A stretch of 64,000 nt of DNA, taken from NCBI RefSeq assembly GCF_021440195.1, contig NZ_JAJTSZ010000003.1, positions 310,001 to 374,000 of the forward strand. The letters run 5' to 3'. The position numbers and the translations under genes are program-made. The DNA comes from Dyadobacter sp. CY356 (GTDB lineage Bacteria > Bacteroidota > Bacteroidia > Cytophagales > Spirosomataceae). Positions 44,860-53,291 of this stretch are shown here, piece by piece. The notes under the pieces are model-generated. The model worked only from the letters and a program-made list of their open reading frames with translations. It had not been told where the DNA came from and searched no databases. Position 1 is the stretch's first letter. Every line of letters begins with the position of its first letter.

Positions 44860-44894
44860 AAGCACTTAATGAGAAATCGTTAGGTGCTTTTTTC
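44860..44894 (+). terminator. Second copy of the tRNA-Asn terminator hairpin
   Basis: AAGCACTTAATGA, GAAA, TCGTTAGGTGCTT plus T-run. It differs from the copy at 43630-43664 at two positions, both of which turn a Watson-Crick pair into a G-U wobble, so folding is preserved. It lies 22 bases after the stop of the EVE-like gene. Confidence 0.85.
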
Positions 44895-45151
44895 TTGAAA
44901 AAAAAATTAATGTGATGAAAAGTTTGGTGATGTCATCTTACGGTACAAGCCATTTAAATGGAGAAGCTTTGAAAACTATTTATTTAAATTGTAATTCACT
45001 AGCAGTAAGTAAAATACAAACAAACGCATCTAGAATTTCCCATCACTTTTCCTTTTAAATCTTCATTAATCTATATAGCTTGCAAAATACTTTTTGAAGG
45101 TTGAAAAACGTTATACTTTGATATTTAAGGCAATGTTAAATTTTTAATATT

Positions 45152-45637
45152 ATGGTATCGGCAGAGATTTTAGCAAAAGAATTTGTGAATATGGGCATTG
45201 CAGCCGGAGATCCGGTTACACAGATGAAGTTGCAGAAAATGGTCTATTTTGCTCAGGGACTGCACCTGGCCCTGCATCAGGAAATTTTGTGTGACGAGCC
45301 GTTTTTTGCCTGGAAATTTGGCCCGGTCATTCCTTCGATCTATCAGCTTTATAAAAAATGGGGGAGCAGCCCGATCATTGAAAAACCTGTTTCCCCGGAT
45401 TCCGGTAACCCAAATAATCCTGATGTATTGACTTCCGCTGAAAGGGAAACCATTGATTATACCTGGGAAATTACTAAGAACCTGGATGGAATAACACTCT
45501 CAAACTGGTCGCATGCTGCGAATTCTCCCTGGGCGCAGGCATACGCAAAAGGTGAAAATACGGTAATTTCCAACTCAATCATTAAGGAATACTTTGAGCA
45601 AAATCTCATCAAACAATCCGCCGGTACCGAGTCCTGA
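45152..45637 (+). CDS. Panacea-domain (DUF4065/SocA-like) putative antitoxin
   Basis: A 161-residue protein. MVSAEILAKEFVNMG, then VTQMKLQKMVYFAQGLHLAL, EPFFAWKFGPVIPSIYQLYK and LSNWSHAANSPWAQAY are the standard blocks of the Panacea domain, the antitoxin part of PanAT systems and of SocA. Members neutralise very different toxins encoded beside them. The next gene overlaps it by up to 44 bases and encodes a membrane protein, consistent with antitoxin-first order and coupling. Neutralising activity is inferred. Confidence 0.85.
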   Translation: MVSAEILAKEFVNMGIAAGDPVTQMKLQKMVYFAQGLHLALHQEILCDEPFFAWKFGPVIPSIYQLYKKWGSSPIIEKPVSPDSGNPNNPDVLTSAERETIDYTWEITKNLDGITLSNWSHAANSPWAQAYAKGENTVISNSIIKEYFEQNLIKQSAGTES

Positions 45638-46145
45638 GCAAATTGTAGCACACGGAATTCAAATGGTTCAGGGAGCCGCTGGTCATGAGACTTTTTTTAA
45701 TGAACCGAATTCTGTTACGACGGAAACCTTACTTCAGGAAATTCGCAATCTTCAGGAAGTCCGGCATCTGGACAAGGAAAAAGATGTAGCGCTGCAAATT
45801 CAGATTGCTCGTCTGGAAGGTGTCATTCAGGATATCAGTGAGCGGAAAAAGTATGCAGCCCGCATATTTAAGTTAGTTGCCACCTTTCTTTTTGTTGTTG
45901 TATTTATCGTCTGGCTTCATGGCGTCGGCAATTTTTACTTGCTCAATCCATTTAAAGGAGGTTTTTTAAAAGGTCCGGATTTCTTTGAGTTTTCTTTCCA
46001 TCTCTCCGATACAGTGATCGTGACCTTGCTTACGACCACGACCGCTAATGTTGTCGCATTTTTTGTTTTAGTCACTAAATACTTATTCCCCAATTCTTCA
46101 TTCCCGAATAATCATTCTTTGCCGGATCCGAATGTCAATTCCTGA
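45594..46145 (+). CDS. Coiled-coil two-TM membrane protein, putative Panacea-paired toxin
   Basis: Up to 183 residues from a TTG at 45594; the first ATG is at 45663 (residue 24). A helical, coiled-coil-like segment (about 44-80: TLLQEIRNLQEVRHLDKEKD, then DVALQIQIARLEGVIQ) precedes a TM segment at about 88-108 (FKLVATFLFVVVFIVWLHGV). A short loop follows, and a second TM is at about 138-160 (VIVTLLTTTTANVVAFFVLV). I recognise no family. Some PanT toxins are small membrane-damaging proteins, so a toxin or abortive-infection effector is plausible but unproven. Confidence 0.7.
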   Translation: MSKISSNNPPVPSPEQIVAHGIQMVQGAAGHETFFNEPNSVTTETLLQEIRNLQEVRHLDKEKDVALQIQIARLEGVIQDISERKKYAARIFKLVATFLFVVVFIVWLHGVGNFYLLNPFKGGFLKGPDFFEFSFHLSDTVIVTLLTTTTANVVAFFVLVTKYLFPNSSFPNNHSLPDPNVNS

Positions 46146-46171
46146 TCAAAGTTGGGGTTGATAAGCACTGG

Positions 46172-47662
46172 TTAATCGGCAGCATCCAGCGACGCCAAAA
46201 ATGTATGTGCAGTATTTAATAACCTTTTCTGTTTCTCAGTTTCCATTTTATCAAAACTGCCGACAAGCATTCCCAGTCGTGGATTTTTGGTAAAAAAGGT
46301 GCGGTGCACATGCATAAAACGCCAGAAAAGTGAATCCCAGATTTCCTGCCACGGCCCTTTTTCATAATTGCTCATTTTCATGATGTAATTACTTCCGGCA
46401 ATGTAAGGCTTGGTTGATAACATACCGCCGTCTGCAAACTGGCTCATCGCATAAACATTCGGCACCATCACCCAGTCATAGGCGTCGATAAATAATTCCA
46501 TAAACCATTGGTAAACATCGTCCGGATCAAATTCACATAACAACATGAAATTCCCTAAAACCATCAGTCGCTCGATATGATGGCAATATCCGCGCTCTAA
46601 AACTCTTTTGATCGTCTGATCCACAGGCTCGATTCCGGTTGTTCCGTCATAGAAAGATTTCGGTATCTTCCGGGTGAAATTCCAGTAGTTTTTAGTTCTT
46701 GCTACGGAACCGTTACGTTCGTAATATCCGCGCATAAATTCCCGCCAGCCGATCAGCTGCCGGATAAATCCTTCGGTGGTATTTAACGGGATATCGTTTT
46801 TCTCAGAATAAACCAGTGCCCCTTTAATAATCTGATCGGGCGTTATTAATCCGATATTCAACATTGGCGTCAGCACGCTATGATGCAGAATACTTTCATT
46901 CTTAACAATCGCATCCTCATAAGGCCCGAATTCCTGAAAACGATCATCCAGAAACGCTTTAAGCCAGGTTTTGGTCGTTTTAAAGTCCTGCGGGTAAAAT
47001 GGGTATGTGGTCAGATTGCCGAGATTGTCTTTGAAATGTTCCTGAACATAAGTTTTTGCTTCTTCGTAAAACGGGGTTGTTTCAGGGTAGGAGATATGCG
47101 GCGGCTCCTTTTTTCGTGGATATTTTTTACGGTTATCAATGTCATAACTCCAAGAACCACCAACCGGCTCATTCTTATTATCCACTAAGATCTGACGTTT
47201 TTTTCGTTCCTGAATGTAAAATTCAGTCTGGAAAAACTTCTTCTTTTTGTCATGAAAAAAAACGCCCAGTTCTTCTTTACTATTCAAAAATAATGGATTC
47301 TTGTATTGAATTATTTCTATGTCCGCTTTGCCGGAAGCAGTAATCAATCGCTGTTCAAGCCAGTTATCAGTTGGATCAATATAATGTATGGTTTTGATTT
47401 TTTTTGAAGCCAGTGCAGCGATCAGTTTTCGTATATCAGAAAGCGGATCGACGGCTTCAATATAATTTACTTCCACCTTTTTTACTTCCAGATAAGCAGC
47501 ATAACATTTCATCGTCGCCCGGTGAAAGGCGATTTTTTGTTTGTGGAATTTAAACTGATTGAAGTACAATTCCTCTTCCACCAGATAAACCGGAAAACCA
47601 TTTTCAGCGATCGGACTTGTTTCAAATAACTGATGTGGAAAAATAATATTAACTGCTTCCAT
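46172..47662 (-). CDS. PhrB-like photolyase/cryptochrome (DPRP family) without C-terminal FeS cysteines
   Basis: About 496 residues from the ATG at 47662 ([17 protein letters not shown], the usual family start); the frame extends to a GTG at 47767. The N-terminal alpha/beta domain has [20 protein letters not shown], a DPRP hallmark. The FAD-binding C-terminal part shows [56 protein letters not shown] and [12 protein letters not shown]. Iron-sulfur members carry a YCxxC-type cysteine group after this block; here there is none in the last ~120 residues. It may be a (6-4) photolyase or a photoreceptor. Confidence 0.88.
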   Translation of the reverse strand: MEAVNIIFPHQLFETSPIAENGFPVYLVEEELYFNQFKFHKQKIAFHRATMKCYAAYLEVKKVEVNYIEAVDPLSDIRKLIAALASKKIKTIHYIDPTDNWLEQRLITASGKADIEIIQYKNPLFLNSKEELGVFFHDKKKKFFQTEFYIQERKKRQILVDNKNEPVGGSWSYDIDNRKKYPRKKEPPHISYPETTPFYEEAKTYVQEHFKDNLGNLTTYPFYPQDFKTTKTWLKAFLDDRFQEFGPYEDAIVKNESILHHSVLTPMLNIGLITPDQIIKGALVYSEKNDIPLNTTEGFIRQLIGWREFMRGYYERNGSVARTKNYWNFTRKIPKSFYDGTTGIEPVDQTIKRVLERGYCHHIERLMVLGNFMLLCEFDPDDVYQWFMELFIDAYDWVMVPNVYAMSQFADGGMLSTKPYIAGSNYIMKMSNYEKGPWQEIWDSLFWRFMHVHRTFFTKNPRLGMLVGSFDKMETEKQKRLLNTAHTFLASLDAAD

Positions 47663-47798
47663 GAATTTTGTTTTTATTTCCCCGGCATTTATCGCTGCAA
47701 TACTTAACTTCATCCCAAACTTTTTCCCACTTTTTACGCCAGGAAAATGGCCTGCCGCATACGACACATATTTTTTCCGGCAAGTGTTCTTTTTTCAT

Positions 47799-48440
47799 TT
47801 AATCGTTTTTTGAAAAATCGGGCAGTGCATTTGGTCTAGCATAAGGAAACGCCGCTATTTTTTCCAGTTTGTAATAGGTATTCAATCCTGAAATGCCGAC
47901 GTCGTTCGGCTCGCTCAGATCAATTTGTCCCTGATCGTCCATCGCCGTATCCGGGATGATCAAATGTTCAACTTCACCAATGATCAGAACCGTTCCATTG
48001 AGCTCAATGGGAATTGTCTGAACAATTTTCATTCCCAGTTTTACCGTACTTTCCTTAACAAAAGGCGCTTTGTGGTCCGCAATAAATTCCTCTGTTAAAG
48101 CACATTTGTCAAACTCAGATTCATCACGTCCGAACTTAGCCGAGGTATAATGTGCCTGCTCGATAAAAGATTCGTGAATATGGTTGATCGTATAAACACC
48201 GTTTTCTTTGATATTGTCAAAAGTATGTTGTCCGGCTTCACGGTCAGGTCTTAAAATAAAACCGATCAGTGCCGGATTACTTCCCAGATGAATAACAGAA
48301 CTGAAAATTGCCAGATTGGTTTTTCCATCATTTGATATCGTTCCGATAAGATTCGCAGGTTTTATACCGGTTATCGAATTAATGATATTTAACCGTTTGA
48401 TTTTTTCTGTATTTTGAATGTCCTCTTTTGTAAGATGCAT
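47799..48440 (-). CDS. Flavin reductase-like FMN-binding protein
   Basis: A 213-residue split-barrel flavoprotein. Typical blocks: SITGIKPANLIGTISNDGKT, NLAIFSSVIHLGSNPALIGF, LRPDREAGQHTFDNI and NGVYTINHI. It reduces or binds FMN using NAD(P)H. It is squeezed between the cryptochrome-like gene (no gap) and the photolyase gene in one direction, so it may supply or tune reduced flavin for them, an inference from context. Confidence 0.86.
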   Translation of the reverse strand: MHLTKEDIQNTEKIKRLNIINSITGIKPANLIGTISNDGKTNLAIFSSVIHLGSNPALIGFILRPDREAGQHTFDNIKENGVYTINHIHESFIEQAHYTSAKFGRDESEFDKCALTEEFIADHKAPFVKESTVKLGMKIVQTIPIELNGTVLIIGEVEHLIIPDTAMDDQGQIDLSEPNDVGISGLNTYYKLEKIAAFPYARPNALPDFSKND

Positions 48441-49544
48441 TTAATGAGCGTTATATAAAGTAGAAAGTTCTTTTTTGCATTGTTTCCAAAACTTGAAAAA
48501 CGACGAATAATAACCGTTAACAGAAAACATCCAGTCGCGATTTTCCTCAGTTCCCTTGTAATGCGCCGCGGTTGGGTGTTCTTTAAAGTATATATCTTCA
48601 GGCTGATATTCTTTTACCAAATCATCAAACGCACCAGTATAAATATGTAAGTTTTCAATGTTTTGACCCAGCGACAAAATAAAATCAATCGTTTTTTCTG
48701 AGACTGGATATTTTGAAAAATGTGAAGGTTCAAGGAGCAGAATCCGGTTGACGTCCATATCTTTTTTCCACAGGGGATCAAGATTGTAGAAATTATATAG
48801 CAGCGTTGGCTTTTGATTATCGATGGTTAAGGATTGCTTTTCCGGCAACGTGGTCGATAAAACTGGTGTCGTAAGTTCCTGCAAACTTTCAGGTATTTCT
48901 TTAAGCGGAAATGCATCATAACCAGCGTCCAGAAATGTACCTTTTTGATCAGAATAAAAAAAATTGTTGATATTTTCCTGATTGGCGAAATACTTGTTAT
49001 TGCTGTTTGAGCCAGCGACCCATTGCCAGCTTAATGCATTACTCGCCCAGTCGCCATCCAGCAAATGATAATAAAGCCATTTTGCCGGAAGTTTCCAGTG
49101 ACTTTTCCCAATATTACAAACAATACTTGCGATGTATAACCTCAGATGATTATGCAGATATCCGGTTTCGTAAAAATCTGAAATGGCCTGATCAATGACT
49201 TCTATGCCTGTTTTTCCTTCAATAATAGCTTTTGAAATCTGATGATTTTTAACATCCATCTGTGGTGTTTTGAAATCTTCATCAATCAGATTTCCCTTTT
49301 CAATCCAGATCTGCTGCCAGTAATCGCGCCAGGCTAATTCCTGGATCAACCGTTCAATTTCCCATGGATTAAAACCGCGGTTGATCAGACTTGTAAAAAC
49401 ATATTTTGTTGAAATAACGCCGCGTGATATGTAGGGAGACAAACGGGTAACCGCGCCATCCTGAAAGTTGCGCGTACTTCCATAAGTCATGGGCTGGATG
49501 TTCTCAACCTGGTCAAGTATTTTTTCAAAATCTGTTTCGAACAT
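48441..49544 (-). CDS. Cryptochrome/photolyase FAD domain placed N-terminally, with an alpha/beta-like C-terminal part
   Basis: A 367-residue protein from the ATG at 49544. Residues 1-200 are a photolyase FAD domain: GAVTRLSPYISRGVISTKYV, LAWRDYWQQIW, TGIEVIDQAISDFYETGYLH, NHLRLYIASIVC and DGDWASNALSWQWVAGSNSN. The usual N-terminal antenna-binding Rossmann domain is absent in front. Instead residues ~250-368 (VNRILLLEPSHFSKYPVSEK, IENLHIYTGAFDDLV, EDIYFKEHPTA) look like an alpha/beta domain placed after it, which would be a permuted arrangement. First gene of the light/flavin operon. Confidence 0.85.
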   Translation of the reverse strand: MFETDFEKILDQVENIQPMTYGSTRNFQDGAVTRLSPYISRGVISTKYVFTSLINRGFNPWEIERLIQELAWRDYWQQIWIEKGNLIDEDFKTPQMDVKNHQISKAIIEGKTGIEVIDQAISDFYETGYLHNHLRLYIASIVCNIGKSHWKLPAKWLYYHLLDGDWASNALSWQWVAGSNSNNKYFANQENINNFFYSDQKGTFLDAGYDAFPLKEIPESLQELTTPVLSTTLPEKQSLTIDNQKPTLLYNFYNLDPLWKKDMDVNRILLLEPSHFSKYPVSEKTIDFILSLGQNIENLHIYTGAFDDLVKEYQPEDIYFKEHPTAAHYKGTEENRDWMFSVNGYYSSFFKFWKQCKKELSTLYNAH

Positions 49545-49596
49545 CAACTCCTGATATTATTCTAGGTGAATATAATTTTTGAAGATAAGAAATGTA

Positions 49597-50034
49597 TTAT
49601 CGCGGAATGATAACATTAGGATCTCCTAAGGTTATTCGGACGTGACAGCAATCATGACCAATGGCAAAAGACTTTTTTAAAACTTCCCGGCCCTCTCTCA
49701 AACCGGTGAATTCAATTTCTTTTGCGCATCGTCCGGTTCGCGACATTAATTTATCTTCCCAAATAGGATACTTTCCAGCCTTCCTTCGCAACGAATCCAG
49801 ACTCGCATCCTGGAGATTAATTCTTTCTCCTGTTTCAACTATGGTCGAGTAGTATTCATCCAGCACTACCGGCTCCTTGTATTGATCTTTCAAATCAGCC
49901 ATCAGTACGACATATTGTTCGGTACAAACCTCATTCCCGTAACATATGCAAGGATCTTTGGAATTTAGGACCAGATCTTTTTTACAAGTGCTAAAAATCA
50001 AAGTGGTAACGAAAAACAGCAAAATTCTTTTCAT
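49597..50034 (-). CDS. Small hypothetical lipoprotein
   Basis: A 145-residue protein starting MKRILLFFVTTLIFSTCKKD, a signal peptide with lipobox (FSTC). The mature part has CICYGNEVCTEQYVVLMADL and ends GHDCCHVRITLGDPNVIIPR, with six further cysteines, suggesting disulfides. Not recognised. It stands alone with a 76-base gap to the next gene. Confidence 0.75.
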   Translation of the reverse strand: MKRILLFFVTTLIFSTCKKDLVLNSKDPCICYGNEVCTEQYVVLMADLKDQYKEPVVLDEYYSTIVETGERINLQDASLDSLRRKAGKYPIWEDKLMSRTGRCAKEIEFTGLREGREVLKKSFAIGHDCCHVRITLGDPNVIIPR

Positions 50035-50111
50035 GGCTTATCAATTTTAACGTTGAGGATAAACCAAAAATAACTGAATTTAAGTGAGATTGTTACAAAG
50101 ATTTTACAGAA

Positions 50112-50465
50112 TTATAAAACCACATGCCGGTTATATATTTTGTATTCAGGACAGCCGTCATACTTTACCGAAAGATCAATATCGACCCAGTCCCGGTTTA
50201 GCGCATTGATATAGGCACCGTAATAATCTGGGAATAAATTGGTGAGTATAATTACGGAATCAGGCTCCATATTCAGCTCTTCGTGACCAAGCTCATTGAC
50301 AAAATAATAACCGGTACAAAGTCCTTTTGAAGTTTCAAATTCAATTTTTACGTGACTGCCCACAACTTCATGCTGCACAACTTCCACTGCAATTTCCTCT
50401 CTCAAATCCTCAGCCGTTCCCAGCGTTTCTTCCTGATCACCTAAAATATCAATATTAGTATCCAT
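50112..50465 (-). CDS. Hypothetical cytoplasmic protein
   Basis: A 117-residue acidic protein, no signal peptide or TM. The middle (HVKIEFETSKGLCTGYYFVN) and end (CPEYKIYNRHVVL) suggest beta structure. Family not recognised. It lies at the end of the cobalamin region on the same strand, about 100 bases after cobC, and need not be related to it. Confidence 0.65.
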   Translation of the reverse strand: MDTNIDILGDQEETLGTAEDLREEIAVEVVQHEVVGSHVKIEFETSKGLCTGYYFVNELGHEELNMEPDSVIILTNLFPDYYGAYINALNRDWVDIDLSVKYDGCPEYKIYNRHVVL

Positions 50466-50566
50466 AACCGTTGTTTAAGGTAAATGTCGAGTTTGATACT
50501 TGCCTTAAAAAGTTATACCCGGAGTTGAAAATGGTGGAAGATCATTGATCAATTAATATTCTACAT

Positions 50567-51091
50567 CTATGAAATGTTGATCGTAACAACTTCTCCATAA
50601 GCCACTTTTATGTCAAAAGCGTTGACAAGTTCGATGTTTCGAAGATGAGCAAGAATTAATCGAATGACGCCTCCATGTGTTACAATAAGCGTATTCTTAT
50701 GATTTGTTTGTATCAATTCAGACCAGAATGATAAAACCCGAGCAGACATTTGTCGCATACTCTCACCGCCGGGAACGACAACATTCACAAAATCATCCAT
50801 CCAGATTTGAAGATCGGATTCGTTAACGGTATCCCAGGTTGCACCTTCCCAGTCGCCAAAATTCAGCTCGGTAAGACGGTCATCTATTTTAAAAACGGGA
50901 TTTAGTTTTTGTGCTAATACAGTACAACGTGTGGCAGGACTGGAATAAATAATATCGGGATTTTCGGGAAGTTTTGTTTTTATAATTTCAAATTCCTCGG
51001 GGAAAGTATCTTCCAAAGCAACATCCAGCCGACCGTAAATAAGTCCGGGCGAAAGTGAAGGCGTGGTATGCCTGACTAAATAAATTTCCAT
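50567..51091 (-). CDS. cobC: Alpha-ribazole phosphatase (histidine phosphatase family)
   Basis: A 174-residue phosphoglycerate-mutase-like phosphatase: MEIYLVRHTTPSLSPGLIYG holds the RHG-type catalytic histidine and the small-residue tail of CobC, FGDWEGATWDTV is the second signature, and LIVTHGGVIRLIL the third with the second histidine. It removes phosphate from alpha-ribazole 5'-phosphate in B12 lower-ligand assembly. It overlaps cobS by 16 bases, which supports this over a generic phosphatase. Confidence 0.9.
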   Translation of the reverse strand: MEIYLVRHTTPSLSPGLIYGRLDVALEDTFPEEFEIIKTKLPENPDIIYSSPATRCTVLAQKLNPVFKIDDRLTELNFGDWEGATWDTVNESDLQIWMDDFVNVVVPGGESMRQMSARVLSFWSELIQTNHKNTLIVTHGGVIRLILAHLRNIELVNAFDIKVAYGEVVTINIS

Positions 51092-51867
51092 AAAACGGCG
51101 GTGAAGAAGTAAAAACCAATTTCACAAACCTGCTGTGTCGTACCCAGACAATCGCCGGTATACCCACCGATCCATTTTTTGAAGTACCGGGCGAGCAATA
51201 TTTTGATCAGATATAGGAGAGGAATCACCAATAAAAACGCTGGCTGATTTAAAAGAAAACACAAAATAAGCAGTGGAATTATAGCAAAAATAGCAGCAAT
51301 GAAAAGTGTGTTTCTGCTTCCAACTTCTGCTACCGGTTTTGATTTGCTGTCATCAGTAAACCGGACGTACGTATGCGTAAAAATCATCGTCACAGCCTTA
51401 AACCTGCTTAAAGCATGAGCACTTATCAGCGTAAGTAAAACCAGAAAAGGCTGATTTTGAATATTTGGAATTAATGCTTTTATCAAAGAAAATTTTAACC
51501 CAAGCAACAGAATAAGCCCGACAACGGCATAGGTTCCAACGCGGCTGTCTTTCATAATTTCAAGAATTTTTTCTTTTGTCCAACCGCCCCCAAAACCATC
51601 ACAGGCGTCAGCAAAACCATCTTCATGAAAAGACCCGGTCAGCAAAATGGACGAAATCATGGAAAGAATAATGCCGGTAGAAATATCGATGAAATAGGAG
51701 CCAAGAAGCAAAAAACTACCAGAACTTAATCCTACAATCCAGCCAATTAACGGAAGATATCGCGTTGCTTTATTCATATCATCCGGATTGTAACCAACCC
51801 AGGCGGGAACGGGGAGACGGGTGTAAAATTGGAGTGCCGTGAAAAAAAGCCGTAGTTCCTGCTTCAT
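51076..51867 (-). CDS. cobS: Adenosylcobinamide-GDP ribazoletransferase (cobalamin synthase)
   Basis: A 263-residue inner-membrane protein with about six TM segments. FFTALQFYTRLPVPAW is the family start; GSFHEDGFADACDGFGGGWT is the Mg-dependent active-site block; MKDSRVGTYAVVGLILLLG and the late GGYTGDCLGTTQQVCEIGFY also match CobS. It joins adenosylcobinamide-GDP with alpha-ribazole (phosphate) to give cobalamin (phosphate). Confidence 0.95.
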   Translation of the reverse strand: MKQELRLFFTALQFYTRLPVPAWVGYNPDDMNKATRYLPLIGWIVGLSSGSFLLLGSYFIDISTGIILSMISSILLTGSFHEDGFADACDGFGGGWTKEKILEIMKDSRVGTYAVVGLILLLGLKFSLIKALIPNIQNQPFLVLLTLISAHALSRFKAVTMIFTHTYVRFTDDSKSKPVAEVGSRNTLFIAAIFAIIPLLILCFLLNQPAFLLVIPLLYLIKILLARYFKKWIGGYTGDCLGTTQQVCEIGFYFFTAVLWKFI

Positions 51868-51892
51868 AAATTTGGATACAGTGCCGGGGAAT

Positions 51893-52786
51893 TTATATTG
51901 ATTTACGGATGATATTTACTTCTTCATTTTTAAAACCAATATGCAAATGCTGGTGATCCATAAAATTGAAGACCTGGCCGGTATCCCGAACCGTTTTTAA
52001 TTTAGAAAAATCAAGTTCCTGAATTAACCAGCCTTCTTTTTGAGGTTCCAATGTTGAAATAATTCCATCTTCCGGCATATCATTGTCAGGTGTGGAGTAA
52101 AATGCAGCAAAGCCATAATTTATGTCCACCGCCGGTGACCAGAGTGCATTGCCAACCGTTTGTGAAACAACAGTATAGGCCTGATTTTCCATCGCCCGTG
52201 CCCGCGCTCCGATATGTACGCGCGTAGCTCCGCGAATAGTTTCTGTACAGCTTGGAGCTAAAATCAGTGAAGCGCCCATTGAACATAATAATTGCGAACC
52301 AAGCGCAAACTCAATATCATAACAAATCTGAACGCCAAAAGTACCCCAGGAAGCTTCAAACAATGTAAGGTTTTTAATGCCGCTTTGAATTCCCCATTCT
52401 TCATTTTCGAAACGGGTCATGAAAAATTTATCCTGGTAACCGGCCAAACCTTTGGAAGAAAAAACAAAAACGCGGTTAACATTTCTTTTGTCCTCGATCA
52501 CGGGAATGCTCGGTGCAACAATGATTACTTTATATTTTTTAGCCAGTTCAGCGAAGACATTGCAGAATTTATCTTTCAAAGAATCAAGCTCAATGACCTG
52601 GCGGCGGATGTCGTTTCTGATTTCGTCCGAAAAAATACTGACCAATTCCATCGCGCCATATTCCGGAAAAAGTAACAGTCCGGCATTTTGGTTTACAGCC
52701 TCAATAACCCAACTTTCAATATGTTCACGCCAATTGTTAAATGTGGCATGTTCAGTAATGGGGTAATTGGCAGAAGCGATGATCAT
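51893..52786 (-). CDS. Carbon-nitrogen hydrolase (nitrilase superfamily)
   Basis: A 297-residue hydrolase. The catalytic glutamate is in LLLFPEYGAMELV, the lysine near GYQDKFFMTRFENEEW, and the nucleophile in FGVQICYDIEFALGSQ; ENQAYTVVSQTVGNALWSPA follows. It cleaves a C-N bond of an amide or omega-amide; the substrate is unknown. It lies 26 bases upstream of cobS on the same strand, although no step of B12 assembly requires a nitrilase, so the link may be positional only. Confidence 0.88.
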   Translation of the reverse strand: MIIASANYPITEHATFNNWREHIESWVIEAVNQNAGLLLFPEYGAMELVSIFSDEIRNDIRRQVIELDSLKDKFCNVFAELAKKYKVIIVAPSIPVIEDKRNVNRVFVFSSKGLAGYQDKFFMTRFENEEWGIQSGIKNLTLFEASWGTFGVQICYDIEFALGSQLLCSMGASLILAPSCTETIRGATRVHIGARARAMENQAYTVVSQTVGNALWSPAVDINYGFAAFYSTPDNDMPEDGIISTLEPQKEGWLIQELDFSKLKTVRDTGQVFNFMDHQHLHIGFKNEEVNIIRKSI

Positions 52787-52811
52787 AATGGAGTGATGAT
52801 TTGATTTTTAA

Positions 52812-53288
52812 TATTGCGGTGCGCTGCACCTTTGGCTTGTGATTGGGTACTTTTTTTCTACAAATATTACGGTGCTCCGCACCTTTGTATAACAGGTTGG
52901 AGCCTCGTGTTCTACAAATATTTTGGTGCGCTGCACCATTCGTGAACGGGTATTCTTTCTACAAATATTACGGTGCTCCGCACCTTTGTGTAACGGGTTG
53001 GAGCCTCGTGTTCTACAAATGTTTTGGTGCGCTGCACCATTTGTGAGCTGGTGTTCTTTCTACAAATATTACGATGCTCCGCACCTTTGTCAAATGGGTC
53101 GGAGCCTTTCGTTCTACAAATATTTTGGTGCGCTTCACCATTTGTGAACGGGTATTCTTTCTAAAAATATTACGATGCTCCGCACTTTGGGCTAATGGGT
53201 TGGAGCCTCATGTTCTACAAATATTTTGGTGCGCTTCACCATTTGTGAACGGGTATTCTTTCAGTAAATATTACGGTGCTCAGCACCT
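52812..53288. repeat. Array of ten alternating GGTGC-hairpin repeats
   Basis: Two related units alternate about every 47-54 bases (composite period about 101). Both begin near CTACAAATATT and carry a small palindrome: type A GGTGCTCCGCACC, type B GGTGCGCTGCACC. Ten palindromes can be counted. The last five are damaged (for example GATGCTCCGCACC, GGTGCGCTTCACC), the first ones are perfect. It fills the gap between the nitrilase and GNAT genes. The plus-strand open frames here are by-products of the repeats. Confidence 0.9.
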
Positions 53289-53291
53289 TTT

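Noticed and set aside
52812..53288. CRISPR array
   Set aside because: Units alternate between two types without unique spacers, the palindromes are short, and no cas gene is present.
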